Source of the DNA: Rhipicephalus microplus
Lineage: Eukaryota; Arthropoda; Arachnida; Ixodida; Ixodidae
Direction of reading: 5' to 3'
DNA: 64,000 nt
NCBI RefSeq assembly: GCF_043290135.1
Contig: NC_134710.1
Coordinates: 252,948,092-253,012,091 of the forward strand
Made by a program: the position numbers and the translations under genes. The first letter of the stretch is position 1; the number at the start of each line of letters is the position of its first letter. Positions 34,870 through 47,560 of this stretch are shown here, in pieces. The notes under the pieces were generated by a model. The model did no database searches. It was not told the DNA's origin and saw only the letters and a program-made list of their open reading frames with translations.

Positions 34870-35460
34870 ATACTAATACGTAAACTCTCCAGCCAAGTTA
34901 TAGTCTCAAGATAAAAACTTAAAGACTGTGAACTGACCCGACGTTTCGGGACCGATTCGGTTCCTTCTTCAGAGGTAACTGCTCGGCCGGCTCTGAAGCT
35001 CGCAATTTTTCTTGGCGGTGTTGCCCTCTCTATCGTCTTTCTTTCCACCGTTGTTGTTGCTACAGTGTTTTTTCAACTGGTTCCATAGATCGTGCACGTA
35101 AACACTAGGTAAGGTTGCAGTTGAGCGGTAAACATTTCCAGGCCTTGTTTTGATGTTCAGGACTCTAAGAACTGTCTTACTATGTGGCTACCCTTCGTGT
35201 CGATGACCGAGATGCGCATCGCTAAAATTGATGCGGTGGTCCATCTTTTCGCTGTGTTCAGCAAGAGCGTTTCGTGCAGCGTTGAGGTTACGTACATCGT
35301 TTCGATGTTGTCGTATCCTTTCGGGGAAGTTTTTTGTCTCACCGATGAAATTTCGTAGACCAGCCCGGGGAACCTTTTTCAGCTGTCCGTCTTTTGGTCG
35401 TGGCAAGAATAGCCCGATTGTTGAGACCGGTTTGTCTCAACAATCGACAGTGTCGAGAGC
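34870..35460 (-). pseudogene. Penelope-like element: GIY-YIG endonuclease and 3' tail
   Basis: On the minus strand, frames at 35188-35406 and 35157-35342 carry the C-terminal GIY-YIG nuclease of a Penelope-like retroelement: PRPKDGQLKKVPRAGL, then FIGETKNFPERIRQHRNDVR and LAEHSEKMDHRINF, and, after a frameshift, SVIDTKGSHIVRQFLES. GIY-YIG nucleases nick the target for reverse transcription. The conserved 3' tail follows down to about 34870 ('gaagaaggaaccgaatcgg', 'aagtttttatctt'). The same tail ends the plus-strand copy at 40690. It is broken by frameshift and followed head-to-head by a plus-strand RT piece. Confidence 0.8.
35413..35444. repeat. 13-bp inverted repeat at the Penelope head-to-head junction
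   Basis: CGATTGTTGAGAC, six bases, then its exact reverse complement GTCTCAACAATCG. It marks the switch from minus-strand GIY-YIG to plus-strand RT sequence, consistent with a template switch or snap-back during Penelope insertion. Confidence 0.8.
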
Positions 35461-35885
35461 CTAGTCTTTCGATGTGGTTTCTCAGTCAATAAGTGTGCCC
35501 ATGCCCCTCGCGATCTCAGTTGCCCGGACCGTCCTGGACAGGAATGAGAACCTCAGCAAGAGGACAAATCCGAACACAGACGAACTGTGCCATTTGATGT
35601 AATTCTGCCTCAACCCGATATAGTTTTCTGTCGGAAGTGATTACTACCAACAAACAACTGTAACTGCCAAGGGAGCCGTCATTTCAGCCACAGTGGCAAA
35701 CTTGACGATGGAGAATATCGACACACGAGCTTCGGACACATTCTCCGTACCACCAAAAATATTTTTGAGCTATGTGGATGACGTCTTTTGCGTGATCAAC
35801 AATTCTACCGTCGACAGCTTCCGGGCACACTTCTGTTCGATCGAGCTGGCGATTCAATTCACAGGGGTGGAAGCGGGCTTCAGTC
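35461..35885 (+). pseudogene. Penelope-like reverse transcriptase fragment
   Basis: Plus-strand coding remnants include PLAISVARTVLDRNENLSKR and TNPNTDELCH, then, after an in-frame stop, VANLTMENIDTRASDTFSV and FLSYVDDVFCVINNST. The YVDD motif (about 35771-35782) is the RT active-site box; SPxxANxxME upstream and FTGVE downstream fit the Penelope RT domain. It ends at 35885 where GGAGCA-rich sequence begins. Stops and truncation make it inactive. Confidence 0.8.
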
Positions 35886-36060
35886 TTTTTGAGCAGCTTT
35901 GGGAGCAGGAATAATGCGGTTTGGAGCAGTAGAAATGGAGTTTTGGAGCCGGAATAATGCGGTTTCGGAGCAGCTTCGGAGCAGTAGAAAGGGAGTTTTG
36001 AAGCAGCTCTGGAGCACCAGAAGGTGTGTTTTGGAGCATTTAAATTTAGTTCTAGAGCAT
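35885..36060. repeat. GGAGCA-rich imperfect repeat
   Basis: Repeated short units of the type TTTTGGAGCAG and 'agcag(t/c)agaaa' in about 175 bp. Related sequence occurs near 7440-7515 and 41310-41450. It is not a simple microsatellite because unit length varies. Confidence 0.6.
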
Positions 36061-36115
36061 ATTTATGGGGCCACATATCATTGTTATTGAAATTTTTGCT
36101 TTCTGGTAAACACAA

Positions 36116-38037
36116 AACATTGCAGTGGCTTTTAGTAAGTATGTAATGCTGATCAAGCGACCAGACTTACCCGAAATTCATATACTATATTAAACCTTTC
36201 AACATCGAAGGTGAAAGCGTAGCAACTTAAAGAAAAAACATAAGCGGCGTTCCGGACATATCTGGACTTCAAACGAATGAAAAAAAATTATTGTTAAATT
36301 GTTGCAATGTACTAAATGTGATTAAAACACCGCATTCAACATGAACAGCAACTCAAGACTAGAGATGAGCTACTATATAATAAAAGGTATCTTCATATTG
36401 AACCCATAATGCTCTATAAAATAGGAGTAAAAAACTTATGTTCACGTCATTGAAGTGCCACAGCCGACATGAGAACCACGAGGAAATCTAGATGCGCTCG
36501 CGGTGCCATTGCTAGACAATCGAGTAAAATCAAGTAAAATGATGAAAATTATATGGACACTCTACGAGTTTTTGCCGTCGCCCCAATGTTCCACGTAAAC
36601 TGCAAGTTGGTACCATTCCCCGCACATCGTACGTTCGACCTGCACGTGAAATTGTGCAAGCTGGGTTGATCAACGCTGCTCAAACAGAGATTAAACGAGA
36701 CGGCCGATCTTCGTCACTGGAACGGTGAACGCGTTAGCATCCCACCGCGTGTTAGATCTGCCTTCGAATGCTCAAGCAGAGATAAAACATGCCACCCGTC
36801 TTGAACGATCATGAAAAGATACGTGGAGAAATGGGGGGGAGGGAATGGGTCGCTCGAGCGGCAGCGATGAACTTTGATTCTAAGGGCTTGGTTGCAATAA
36901 GCTGGCACGCGATCGGCAAGCATCAGCGCGCGGCTCGTAAACCGTTCTACGTGGTGCGCTCTCAACAGAAAGAGATTGTGCGATATGAGCATTTCTCCCT
37001 GGAGCGGCCATACTTATTCTCTTACACCAGCGTTTTGGAGTGTCGCGATGTCGAATCCAAGAAAGTTAGTTTTCAGCCTTCGCATTGTCACGGGGTTGTG
37101 ACGTTGATGACAGAAGCAGCCGCTGTTTTCATGAGTCAACTTTTTATTTGGGCCAACCCGTGTCCGGAAAACGAACCTTCACTCTATATGCAATACACGC
37201 TGATAGCAGCGAACATAGAGCGTCGGCCGTCAATAATCTGCCACACAGCTAAGTGCGGCGGCATTTATACATGTGCCATTGAAGATTCCAGCGTTATCAC
37301 GAGCAGTCGCGCAAGTTTTAGAACAAACTCTAATGTATGCGTTGTGGGCGTAATCTCGTCGGAGGGTTATAAGATTATCAAGATAGCCCCCAGTCATTTG
37401 GGTGTTGTTTCCCTGGTTTACCATGTCCCGTATACCAGAAAAAGAGCGACTTAAGATTAGACACATTTAGCTGGGTATACAAAGAAAATTCGTACTCTGT
37501 GAAAATCATGTTGCATACGCTGCAAGTAAAGCTTGCAACGACACTTTTAGTTTAACGTACCTTGATGCCTTTCACTCAACTAGATAAGCCGTATTCGAGA
37601 TGCAAGGCTTTGGAATGCTTATCAGCACCACCCACGCTAGAAGCATGCTAGGTTCCAGTAATAACGTGACCTCTGTGATATGCGCAAAAAACATCCTGAC
37701 GGCCAGGATAAGGGCCACCAGTGTACAAGTCAGGCCGTGTCGTTCACTGTGTAGATTTTTAGAATCGTTCCTAGGTGCACTGAATGTGCACATTCACCTT
37801 TGTTGTTTTGAACTTGGCTGCGCAATGCGCATGATCGGGCACGGCCACACTGGATCGACACCAGCGTTCTATCCAGCGCTGCTGCAGATGAGGCTTAGCG
37901 TACCCTGCAGCAAGTGGTCGCGTTCCAGGTATTCATGGCCTCACGATTACTACCGGCGCATTCAAGGAGTGAAAGCTCGCACAACGCCCAAGGTGTGTTA
38001 TGTTGCACCATGAATAAAAGTACGTACCAAACTGCAG
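36116..38037. other. ABCF1 intron segment with one long open frame, unassigned
   Basis: A plus-strand ATG frame of 221 codons (36789-37454) is the longest in the region. It has no recognisable domain, signal peptide or repeat, and the opposite strand is also partly open. The region is less AT-rich than the rest of the intron, like a transposon interior. No TIR pair found. Confidence 0.3.
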
Positions 38038-38475
38038 TTTTATTTACGGGTTCACACGCTGAGAGGCTTGGCAGAAAAAGACGCATTCCCGCACACAACC
38101 TATTGAAGGTGATTCTGGAAGATTTTCGTGAGACACCAGGCAATTTCTTCTGAATCATCAGGATGCCAGAACAAGGCGCTTGAATTTACCTTGTCTGGCA
38201 TGAAAACATTGCCTTTCATAGTGTAGTACACATGCCTTGCATCAGGTCCGTTGTTGCTGTCAGCGTCGAATGCCACTGCTACCACCATATAATCTCGTTC
38301 TGGTTTCTTCAAGGTCTCGCCAGATGGTAACGTAGCAAGAGTTGCATTACGTATGCAGCGTCTTGTTTCGAGCGTACGCGCACATCTCTGGAATCGAAAT
38401 GTTACGTACTGCACATGCCCAGTTCTCTCCAGTGGCAGTGCTGCGTACGTGGGCTCGTTCCGTACGCCCAACTAA
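38038..38475 (-). CDS. Exon-like ORF with nearby poly(A) signal, unidentified
   Basis: The minus-strand open frame from about 38475 to a TAG at 38100 is preceded by a good acceptor (ATCTTAG) rather than an ATG. It encodes a cysteine-containing segment (YVTFRFQRCARTLETRRC ... NATLATLPSGETLKKP ... YYTMKGNVFMPDK) and ends IAWCLTKIFQNHLQ. AATAAA follows 57-62 bases after the stop (minus strand, 38043-38038), so it looks like a last coding exon. An internal GTAAAT after MPDK could also be a donor. I do not recognise the protein; it has one N-glycosylation-type NAT, compatible with a secreted protein. It lies within an ABCF1 intron on the same strand. It may be a nested gene, a decayed gene or chance. 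Confidence 0.3.
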
Positions 38476-38992
38476 GATTGTCTGTTATTGAACTCTGTTG
38501 TAGAAACTACCTGACATTTCCGAGCCAGCTAGCGAGTGTTATGGTAAGGAAATATCGCCATAAAGAGACACGCTCAGGCTCTATCCTCACCTTAAACATT
38601 CCTGAATTTATTCTCATTTGTTTTATTGTGTTAAGCCAGTGCAGCAGTACAACTCTTACTGTTGAGTGCTTTTTTTATTCAAAGTCAAATCAAGACAGCG
38701 CACACTGTGTACTAGTCGTCGTGCCTTCCTCGTCTTAGCATGCCGTGGTACACACACAGTGAAAAAATATTTATGAACGCACACATCATTACGGCGTTTT
38801 GAGGGAGTAAACAAGGTATGCTGCGAAATTCTACTTGTAGCACCCCATTACCACAAATAAAGGCTGAGAGGTTGGCGTTGCACAACGTTTAGTGCAGATT
38901 ATTGACCCAGTTCTTGCACTAACAATGATATCCGCATGCCGGCCAGCAATCACACAAGCGAGAGCCGCTGTAGCAGACGACGCGGTTCAAAA

Positions 38993-39600
38993 CTACAGTC
39001 CCGAATCATCTGCACACGCGTGAGTGGCTAACGGCGCGTGGTTGCAATGCTGGCCATACCAGAATTTGCTGATGAACTCTTTAACATTGACCCTTCTAAG
39101 AACCCCCATCTCTACACTCAGCAGTGACAAATCACTGAGGCGGCGGTCTATCATCGTTGATCCAAGCCTGTTATTGATCAATTTCAGTTTGCTGAATGAT
39201 CGCTCAGCAGTGCAATTTGTAATAATTACACACAAAAAATTCTAAGAGCCTCATGCATATCAGAGAAAAAACCTTCAAGCTTTTCACGAATTAGAAGTTT
39301 CAGGATGTCAGCCACAGAACTTCTTCGATGCTCACATATGAAATGAACTGTTCAAGCTCATTGGGAAACGTGATGGCCAGATCAAAAGGGTACTTTTTTC
39401 CCGAGATCCATGGCCTGCAGGCGTCGCTGCGCTGGTGCTCTGTGTGCTTTATGTCTCCATGTGTCCATCCGCTGGATGAGCTGCTTGCCTCAACGCGATG
39501 TATGGTCTCAGGCGGGTAAAACATATTTACCACAGACTGCCGAACTGTCACCTGACTTAAAGTTTATGCAAGTTATGCAACGAACAACCTCTTAGAAGCA
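38993..39600 (-). pseudogene. hAT-type (ZMYM1-like) transposase, C-terminal remnant
   Basis: On the minus strand, the frame at 39300-39551 reads HTEHQRSDACRPWISGKKYP and ELEQFISYVS. After a frame change, 38993-39235 reads TNCTAERSFSKLKLINNRL and MIDRRLSDLSLLSVE. TNCxAERSFSKLKLIK.RLRSTM...RLxxLxLLSIE is the hAT C-terminal dimerisation motif of ZMYM1/DUF4371-type proteins widely present in arthropods. Only the C-terminal part survives; no TIR or 8-bp duplication was found. Confidence 0.8.
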
Positions 39601-39849
39601 TATCTTTTGATTGTTGAAACAGATAACTTGTTTTTATCAAGGGAATCCAGCAGGAGGTTTAAACTTTTTCGAATAAAACAACTAAGTCGCCAATCTTTTC
39701 AGGGCGGGGGGAGGGGGCAGTCTCTTTAAAGCTGGAGAGCGTGGTTCATTTGAACCCTTTGAACCCTGGATAATCGGCCCCTGCAGGAAGGTATCTGCAG
39801 GTCACTTCTAATCACCCAACTGCACACAAAACATCAGTGGTCAAGACAC

Positions 39850-40696
39850 TCCTGAATCCCACAGGGGCTATCTTCAGTTAAAAAAACAATGCAAAAAGAA
39901 CAAGAAGCGATCACCACCGACCTGCTGGGCAATGGATACCCGAAAAGCTTTATTCGTAAAAAACGCCAGCGACTTAGTGACCGCGCAACTGCCCCCCATT
40001 TGCCTTCTGCAAAAGATAATCCTAACAATGAGGCCTATCCGAAACATTCCTACCGCATCTTGGTCCCATATGTACCATGAATCAGCGAGCAACTATCCAG
40101 GATGCTGGAGAAAGAGGACATTCAGGCAGTGCGTAAACCCGCCTAAACAATCAGGCGATTCTTGCCGCGACCAAAAGACGGACTGCCGAAAGAAAGGTTC
40201 CCCGGGCTGGTCTATGAAATTTTATCGGTGAGACAAAAAAACTTCCCCGAAAAGATACGACAACATCAAAACGATGTACGTAACCTCAACGCCGCACGAA
40301 ATGCTTTCGCTTAACACAGCGAAAAGATGGACCACCGCATCGATTTCGACGATGCCTGGGTCATCGACACGGAGGGTAGCCACACAAAAAGACAGTTGTT
40401 AGCGTCCTGGCACATCCAATAAGGCTTGGAAATGGTAACCACTCAACTGGAACCTTACCCAGTGTTTACGTGCGCAATCTACAGAACCAGTTGAAAAAAC
40501 ACTGCAGCAAGAACAACGGTAGAAAGAAGGACGATGGAGGGCGACACCGCCAAGAAAAATTGCAAGCTTCGAAGCCAGCCGAGCAGTCACCCCTGAAGAA
40601 GGAACCGAATCGGTCCCGAAACATCGGTTCAGTTCACAGTCTTCCTCAGTCTTCAAGTTTTTATCTTTGGACTATAACTTGGATGAAGATTTTCTG
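39850..40696 (+). pseudogene. Penelope-like element 3' half (linker, GIY-YIG, tail), plus orientation
   Basis: The frame 39889-40080 gives MQKEQEAITTDLLGNGYPKS and SYRILVPYVP, the part between RT and endonuclease. After several stops and frameshifts, 40140-40400 contains PRPKDGL-type and GETKKLPRKDTTTSKRC-type remnants of the GIY-YIG domain, parallel to the minus-strand copy at 35157-35406. The tail includes 'gaagaaggaaccgaatcggt' at about 40597 and 'aagtttttatcttt'. It sits just upstream of exon c and is truncated at its 5' end. Confidence 0.75.
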
Positions 40697-40777
40697 ATAT
40701 TAGTATCACAATGAGTCATCTTAAGCAAAACATGCGCAGGACACAACACAAGAATTCAAGAATGAAATCATTACTTA

Positions 40778-42500
<1,723 letters not shown>

Positions 42501-42738
42501 ACCCGCCATGGTGGTCTAGTGGCTACTGACCTGCAGGTCGCGGGATAGAATCCCTGCTGCGGCGACTGCACTTTCGATGGAGGCGAAGATGCTTAGGCCC
42601 GTATGCTCAGATTTCGGTACACATTAAGAACACCAGGTGGTCGAAATTTCCAGAGTCCTCTACTAGGGCATCTCTCATAACCATATGATGGTTTTGACAC
42701 TTAGACCCCCCCATATAAATAAATCGATCAATCAATCA
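42501..42738 (+). mobile_element. tRNA-derived SINE, plus orientation
   Basis: A box 'gtggtctagtggct', B box 'gcgggatagaatccctgc', then the body shared with the copies at 31604 and 47256 ('caccaggtggtcgaaat', 'catctctcataaccatatga'), ending in the ATCAATCAATCA tail typical of this family. Target duplication not clear. Confidence 0.88.
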
Positions 42739-43448
42739 GGATTGTGGTCTGCACGCTTAGATAGATTGATGACACAAACTGCTGGTGACCAACGTAGCCT
42801 CTGTTTCTCGCTAAAATTAGCGAGACTGAGAAAATTTTGAGGCAATTCAGGCATGCAGTGCGAGCATGTTATTACTACCTCTTCCCCGTCGTCTCTGCTT
42901 TGCCTTTCACTGGATTTCCTAACTCTCGGCCAGCTGCATGTTTCCGATGTGTCTTCTCTCCCTCTTTTCTCTTTCTGTCCTTGTGCATCTTCATATAGAA
43001 GTCAAATAATATAAATATAATATTTATAATAATATTCCTTCATTATGTGACAACACCCATAGATGACGGTTCACCTGAATCCAGTGGCAAAAATACAACT
43101 TTTCACGACGATGCGAATGTGCACTTGAGATCTCTAGTGCGTTCGATAGAAAGACTTAGGTTGAGATAAAACAATCAATGCATTCATCTAGGTTGGTACA
43201 GCGTGCACGAGAAGACATCGAAAAATAAAAATCACAGCACAGGTGCACTAGAGCAGGCAGGCTTGATGGTGATGATGATGACCTCTATGTATGTCTCACA
43301 CCACTCTGGGAGATCGGCCAAGAAATGTGCAATTAGGCAGAGGTATTTACATATTAATTAAGCTTCTTATTCTTCGTCCTCTTCTCGTGTGCTATGTAAC
43401 AACCAAAATAAAACGGTATACCGACTCGTTCAAGCTTCCAATCTTATA
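42739..43448. other. ABCF1 intron, nothing recognised
   Basis: AT-rich to mixed; no motifs. Confidence 0.4.
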
Positions 43449-43600
43449 CAGTAAAACCTCGTTGATTCGAAGTAACTGGGGCCATAAGAAATCTTGGAAT
43501 TAAGCGAGTTTTTCCAATTAACGAAACATACAAAAACTGGGATGCAAGAAACTTGGAATTATTCAAAGTAATCGGGGCTGGTCGTTTGCTGTGCCAACTG
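43449..43600 (+). mobile_element. Solitary Tigger-type left end (CAGTAAAACCTCGTTGATTC)
   Basis: TA followed by CAGTAAAACCTCGTTGATTC at 43447-43468, with subterminal 'cttggaatt' repeats as in Tigger-type MITEs. No matching right end was found before 44600, so it is a broken copy. Confidence 0.5.
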
Positions 43601-43935
43601 GTTTACGACTTGAAGGGTTATTTTTTCTAGCAATATCTGGTCTCAATTTCGCAGCAAACAGGGGGGAACGGTGGACCTTGCTGCTGCCACCACACACAAA
43701 AAAAGAGAGCGCTGTCGTAGTTAACTGAAATACACGCCTGTGGAAAAGAAGACATCTTCACTGCAATACAGTGGTGACAAGCGGGCAGCATGTCACCTGC
43801 TCCTCGCTGCGTCAGCACATCATGATGCGACTACTTAAGTACCCCACTCGTTCTCCTAAAATAAAAAAAATGTAATGATGTGTTTTGACTGGAATAATGG
43901 TATAACATGACTGGAATAATGACTGGACTGGAAAT

Positions 43936-44599
43936 TAACAGGCATTTTTACGCTTCCGCGAGCGTGCGGAGGGCATGCTGAGCTGAGTGGAAAGTGAAAG
44001 AGAACAGGTCTTAAACACGAAACTAATCACGAATGATCAGAGCCGGTGGAGTAGCGTACGCACGTGCACTAGAACGATACGATAACACAAGACACAGACG
44101 ATCGGACACTGTCAGTGGACGACGATGTCAGCAAATGATCCGGTCACTGAAAGCCGGCGGCGCCAACGACAGTACCGGCGATCAAAAACAGTAGCGATGG
44201 CCGACCGGTCTTCGAAAGGTCGATGGCAGTGTAAAAACACGAGCCTCGTCTGGCAATGCGGGTTGCTCAGAGTAGCGGGGGGACAAAGGACGGAACAGTA
44301 CGTAACAAGAAGCGGTCGGAGAGAGTAGCAACTAGAAGGGCGCGGAGGCTGGGTCGGCGTTTAACAATAAGAATCTATGGGCACCTCGCCGATGCCTGAT
44401 CGATTGTCGAAAGTGGTTTCCCAGGAAGTCGGCAGAGCACGGACTCCGTTCACTGTAACCGATCAGTGGCACTCGGAGACGTTCGTTGTAAGTGCGATTT
44501 TGTGCCATTGAACAATGTATATTTTCACGGTCACGCGAATATTGTTCATTCTAAGCGAAAGTTCGTTTTAAGTGGGGCCGTTATATGTGGCCTCGACTG
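43936..44599 (-). mobile_element. Tigger element 5' part (TIR, leader, first codons), minus orientation
   Basis: The terminus at 44599, reversed, reads CAGTCGAGGCCACATATAAC, with TA at 44600-44601. The minus-strand leader runs to an ATG at 43976 that opens MPSARSRKRKNAC before a stop, typical of the basic N-terminus of a Tigger transposase. The same leader and start region occur in the plus orientation at 50819-51230, where the ATG is mutated to ATT. The rest of the gene is deleted. Confidence 0.7.
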
Positions 44600-44689
44600 T
44601 ATACACATGAGGCCGCAATTTTTATTTTTGTGGTTAATGTTGAGGTGAGCTGTTTGTCATTTCGAGTCACGCTTCGAGCGGTCTGTGCG

Positions 44690-45278
44690 TGGCATTGCTC
44701 AACGGCACCAAACAAGCGGTGTCATTACAGTGCTGCTTATGAAAAAAGTTGTCCTAGCTGCGGAGTCGTCGTCCAACGTTCAAGCGGGGCGGGGCTTTGC
44801 AGTGAATGAAAAAAAATAATGTGCGTTGCTGGAGGGGCTGCTGCTGCAGCATGGGACGACATCCCAGGAAGTTCGACTGTGCGCTCTTTAAAGAAGTGCG
44901 GCATATTTAATGCACTTGATGGCATCGAGGATTTTGCACTGTTCGAAGATAGTGACTAAGAAGTTGGCAACGAGGGAAACAGCGACGACGAGTCGGAATG
45001 AGCACGGCCTCTTTTATGACGCAAATAACTAGAAGCAGCACGACAAAAAAACGACTACAATAAACACAGTACAGGACTAGCAGATGAATGTTTCTAGAGT
45101 TATTTTTTTCGTGAACCAACTGCTTTGTTTCATCTCTATGTTCAATAAATCTTATCTCTTTGTGAACGCTGTCTTCACTGTTCTGGTTGGCCTACATTCG
45201 ATGTAGTTTTTTTTCCGGGCTTTGGAATTTCGGGGGTCAGCTTAGAATTGGGGTCGGCCTAGACTTGATCAACTACTG
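44690..45278 (+). pseudogene. pogo/Tigger transposase C-terminus and right end
   Basis: The plus strand around 44847-44959 reads WDDIPGSTVRSLKKCGIFNA and LDGIEDFALFEDSD before TAA. This C-terminal motif, with CGIxNALDG, is shared by pogo/Tigger transposases of arthropods. After a 3' UTR the element ends with 'gggtcggcctagacttgatc' and AACTACTG|TA at 45271-45280. The left part is missing, so this is the tail of a separate copy from the one at 43936. Confidence 0.65.
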
Positions 45279-45757
45279 TAATTTACGACTAGAAAATGAA
45301 CATGCTTTTAAGGGGGGACACAAGTCTTTGGGACGAAAAAAATCGCGAAAAAAATGAGTTTTGGAAAATGGCATTTTTGAAATCTAGAGGCCTTATTACA
45401 CGACTACACAAAGTTTCTCAGCTCTTGCATTAATATTTTAGCCGTAGTATAACTCTATTTCAACAATACTAGCAGAATTGCAGCAGCCGTTTCACGCGTC
45501 GTAGCGTGGCTATCTTGGTCTCGTTTGAAAGAGCTATTTTTGTTCTTCATTTTCCCGCCAACTCATATTCTATGCTGCCATTGACTATTTCGAAAAAGCA
45601 CGCCGAAAGGAGTCCCAGCGCAAGCCCTCATTCATTGCCTAGCGCACGTGACCCGAGTTCGGCATACGATTGGCGGAATTCCTTGCTTGTCGTCTGCACA
45701 GCGCTCATCCGCGCTGTCGGCCATGCGGCATGTTTTCAGTGTGTGTGACCAACGCCA

Positions 45758-47560
45758 GTGTGGCTGAAGTGTAGAACGATAGCTCGGAAGAAGTCGCACA
45801 CGAAAAAAGCATTTGGGGCGAAGAAAGTGCGACGCGCACTTATCGAGAACATCAGGAAGAGTAGTGTAACGCAGCCGAACGTCGAAAGCGTTGCGGCCGC
45901 CGCCTCTGCTGACGCCGCTGATACAGACATAGGCCTAACAAGCCCATCATCGTGCGGAGATGCCGATGGCCGCGTGCGTTGCGATACGAAATTTCTGCAG
46001 CCCACGGAATTGGAAGAGGGCAAAAAAGAGCTCAAGATAAACTGCTGCAGCTGTCGTCCACCCCCGCGACCGAAAGGAAACGGGATCTGCTGGCCGACAA
46101 CGCCGATACTGCATGTGAAACGCCTGACACGAGTGTGTTTACAATTGTAAGCTTAGATTTGGTGAACACTCTACTTGTGCATGCGAAATGTAAATTATGC
46201 GGTGCTGGTGACATAGAAATCGCCAGAGACGATCGTGAATACAGACTCGCCGTAAAGCTGCGTCTCGTGTGCACGAACTGCAGTGACGTGACGTGGACTT
46301 GGAGCTCGCCACGCATCCGTGGTCAACCGAAGGCAAACCTATTCTGAAAGAATGTTCTCGTGGCTCGCGCCATGCAAGCTACAAAAAACTGACAAACAGC
46401 TTTTAATGATATATTCTCGCTGATGAACATTAGCCGTCGCGGCCTCAACACAAAGACGTGGCAAAGCTACCTCAAAGGTAAGCTGGTTCTCGCAGCGGAT
46501 CGTGCGGCCAAAAATGTGACAAGCGAGTGCGCACACTCAGTTCGCGAGCTCTATCAAGATTTGTGCCTCAGCAACCCCGGAAACATCGCGGTGTCGTACG
46601 ATGGGTCGTGGATGACTCGTGGACATTCCTCGCACATCGGCGTGGACACCGTGATAGAACTCTTCACGGGGCTTTGTTTGGACTATGTTGTCCTGAGCAA
46701 TTTCTGCGCGGGATGCGAGACGGGCCCAAAGGAAGGTGATCCGTCTTTCGAAAGCTGGAAGAAAGGCCACAAGCGTCAGAAGAACACAAACAGAAAGTCA
46801 GGAGAAATGGAAGTGCAGGAAGCTCTTATTTTATGGAAGCGGTCCCTCGAGCGGCACAGTCTTCGGTACACTACAGTACTTAGTGATGGAGACAGCCATA
46901 CGTATCTCGCACTCCAAGAGGAGGAAGTTTACGGTTACGTAGAAGTGGAAAAAGAGGACTGCCCAACAGGTCCCAATTCGTGGTGCCGCCAAAATGCCGC
47001 AGAGGCTAGGGGTGAGCCAGCACCAAAACACCCTCGCAACCTGCCTACTCATGTTTGTCAGGCTTCGCTGCCTATATACGAACACCTGAGCAACAGAAAA
47101 TTGCTTGAGAGGTGCCTGCGAGGGAAGACTCAAAACAGCAGTGAGAGCCTCCACTCGGTCATATGGTCGCTTGCACCAAAGGAGCGCCATGCCTCCCTTT
47201 TTACCGTAAAAGCAGCTGTGGCGGAGACAATGCTAAGGTTTAACGCAGGAAATGTTGATTGATTGATTGATATGTGGGGTTTAACGTCCCAAAACCACTA
47301 TATGATTATGAGAGACGCCGTAGTGGAGGGCTCCGGAAATTTAGACCACCTGGGGTTCTTTAACGTGCACCTAAATCTGAGCACACGGGCCTCCAACATT
47401 TCCGCCTCCATCGGAAATACAGCCGCCGCAGCCGGGATTCGAACCCGCGCCCTGCGGTTAACGCAGGAAATGTGAGAGCAACCGCATCAATACTAAAGAA
47501 GCTGAGCCTAAGCCCCCGCACACTGTGCAGCAATCGTATGGCTGAAAAAGATCAGCAGCG
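45758..47560 (+). pseudogene. Mutator-like transposase, frameshifted, internally deleted, SINE-interrupted
   Basis: The N-terminal frame (45758-46150) is basic (RKKSHTKKAFGAKKVRR). After a frame change, 46140-46347 has a zinc-ribbon-like region, CKLCGAG ... LVCTNC. Stops occur at 46345 and about 46390. The main frame 46423-47262 holds NIAVSYDGSWMTRGHSSHIG (first catalytic Asp), LSNFCAGCETGPKEGD, NRKSGEMEVQEALILWKRSL, YTTVLSDGDSHTYLAL (second Asp) and EKEDC. There, VEKEDC joins directly to PTGPNSWCRQ, a junction that appears to skip roughly 80 residues of the usual protein. The C-terminal QNSSESLHSVIWSLAPKERH carries the expected Asn/Glu-rich motif. A SINE with 16-bp duplication then interrupts the frame at 47256. 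Confidence 0.8.
47256..47457 (-). mobile_element. tRNA-derived SINE nested in the transposase gene
   Basis: Flanked by a perfect 16-bp target duplication, TTAACGCAGGAAATGT at 47240-47255 and 47458-47473. On the minus strand it starts with B-box 'gggttcgaatcccggctg', continues with 'ccaggtggtctaaatttcc' and 'ggttttgggacgttaaaccc', and ends in (ATCA)n. Insertion into coding sequence of the host transposon dates the SINE as younger than that element. The A-box end seems trimmed. Confidence 0.95.

Noticed and set aside
37500..38160. Hydrophobic minus-strand segments suggestive of a multi-pass membrane transporter
   Set aside because: The frames are short, do not join with consistent splice sites and do not match a transporter family motif.
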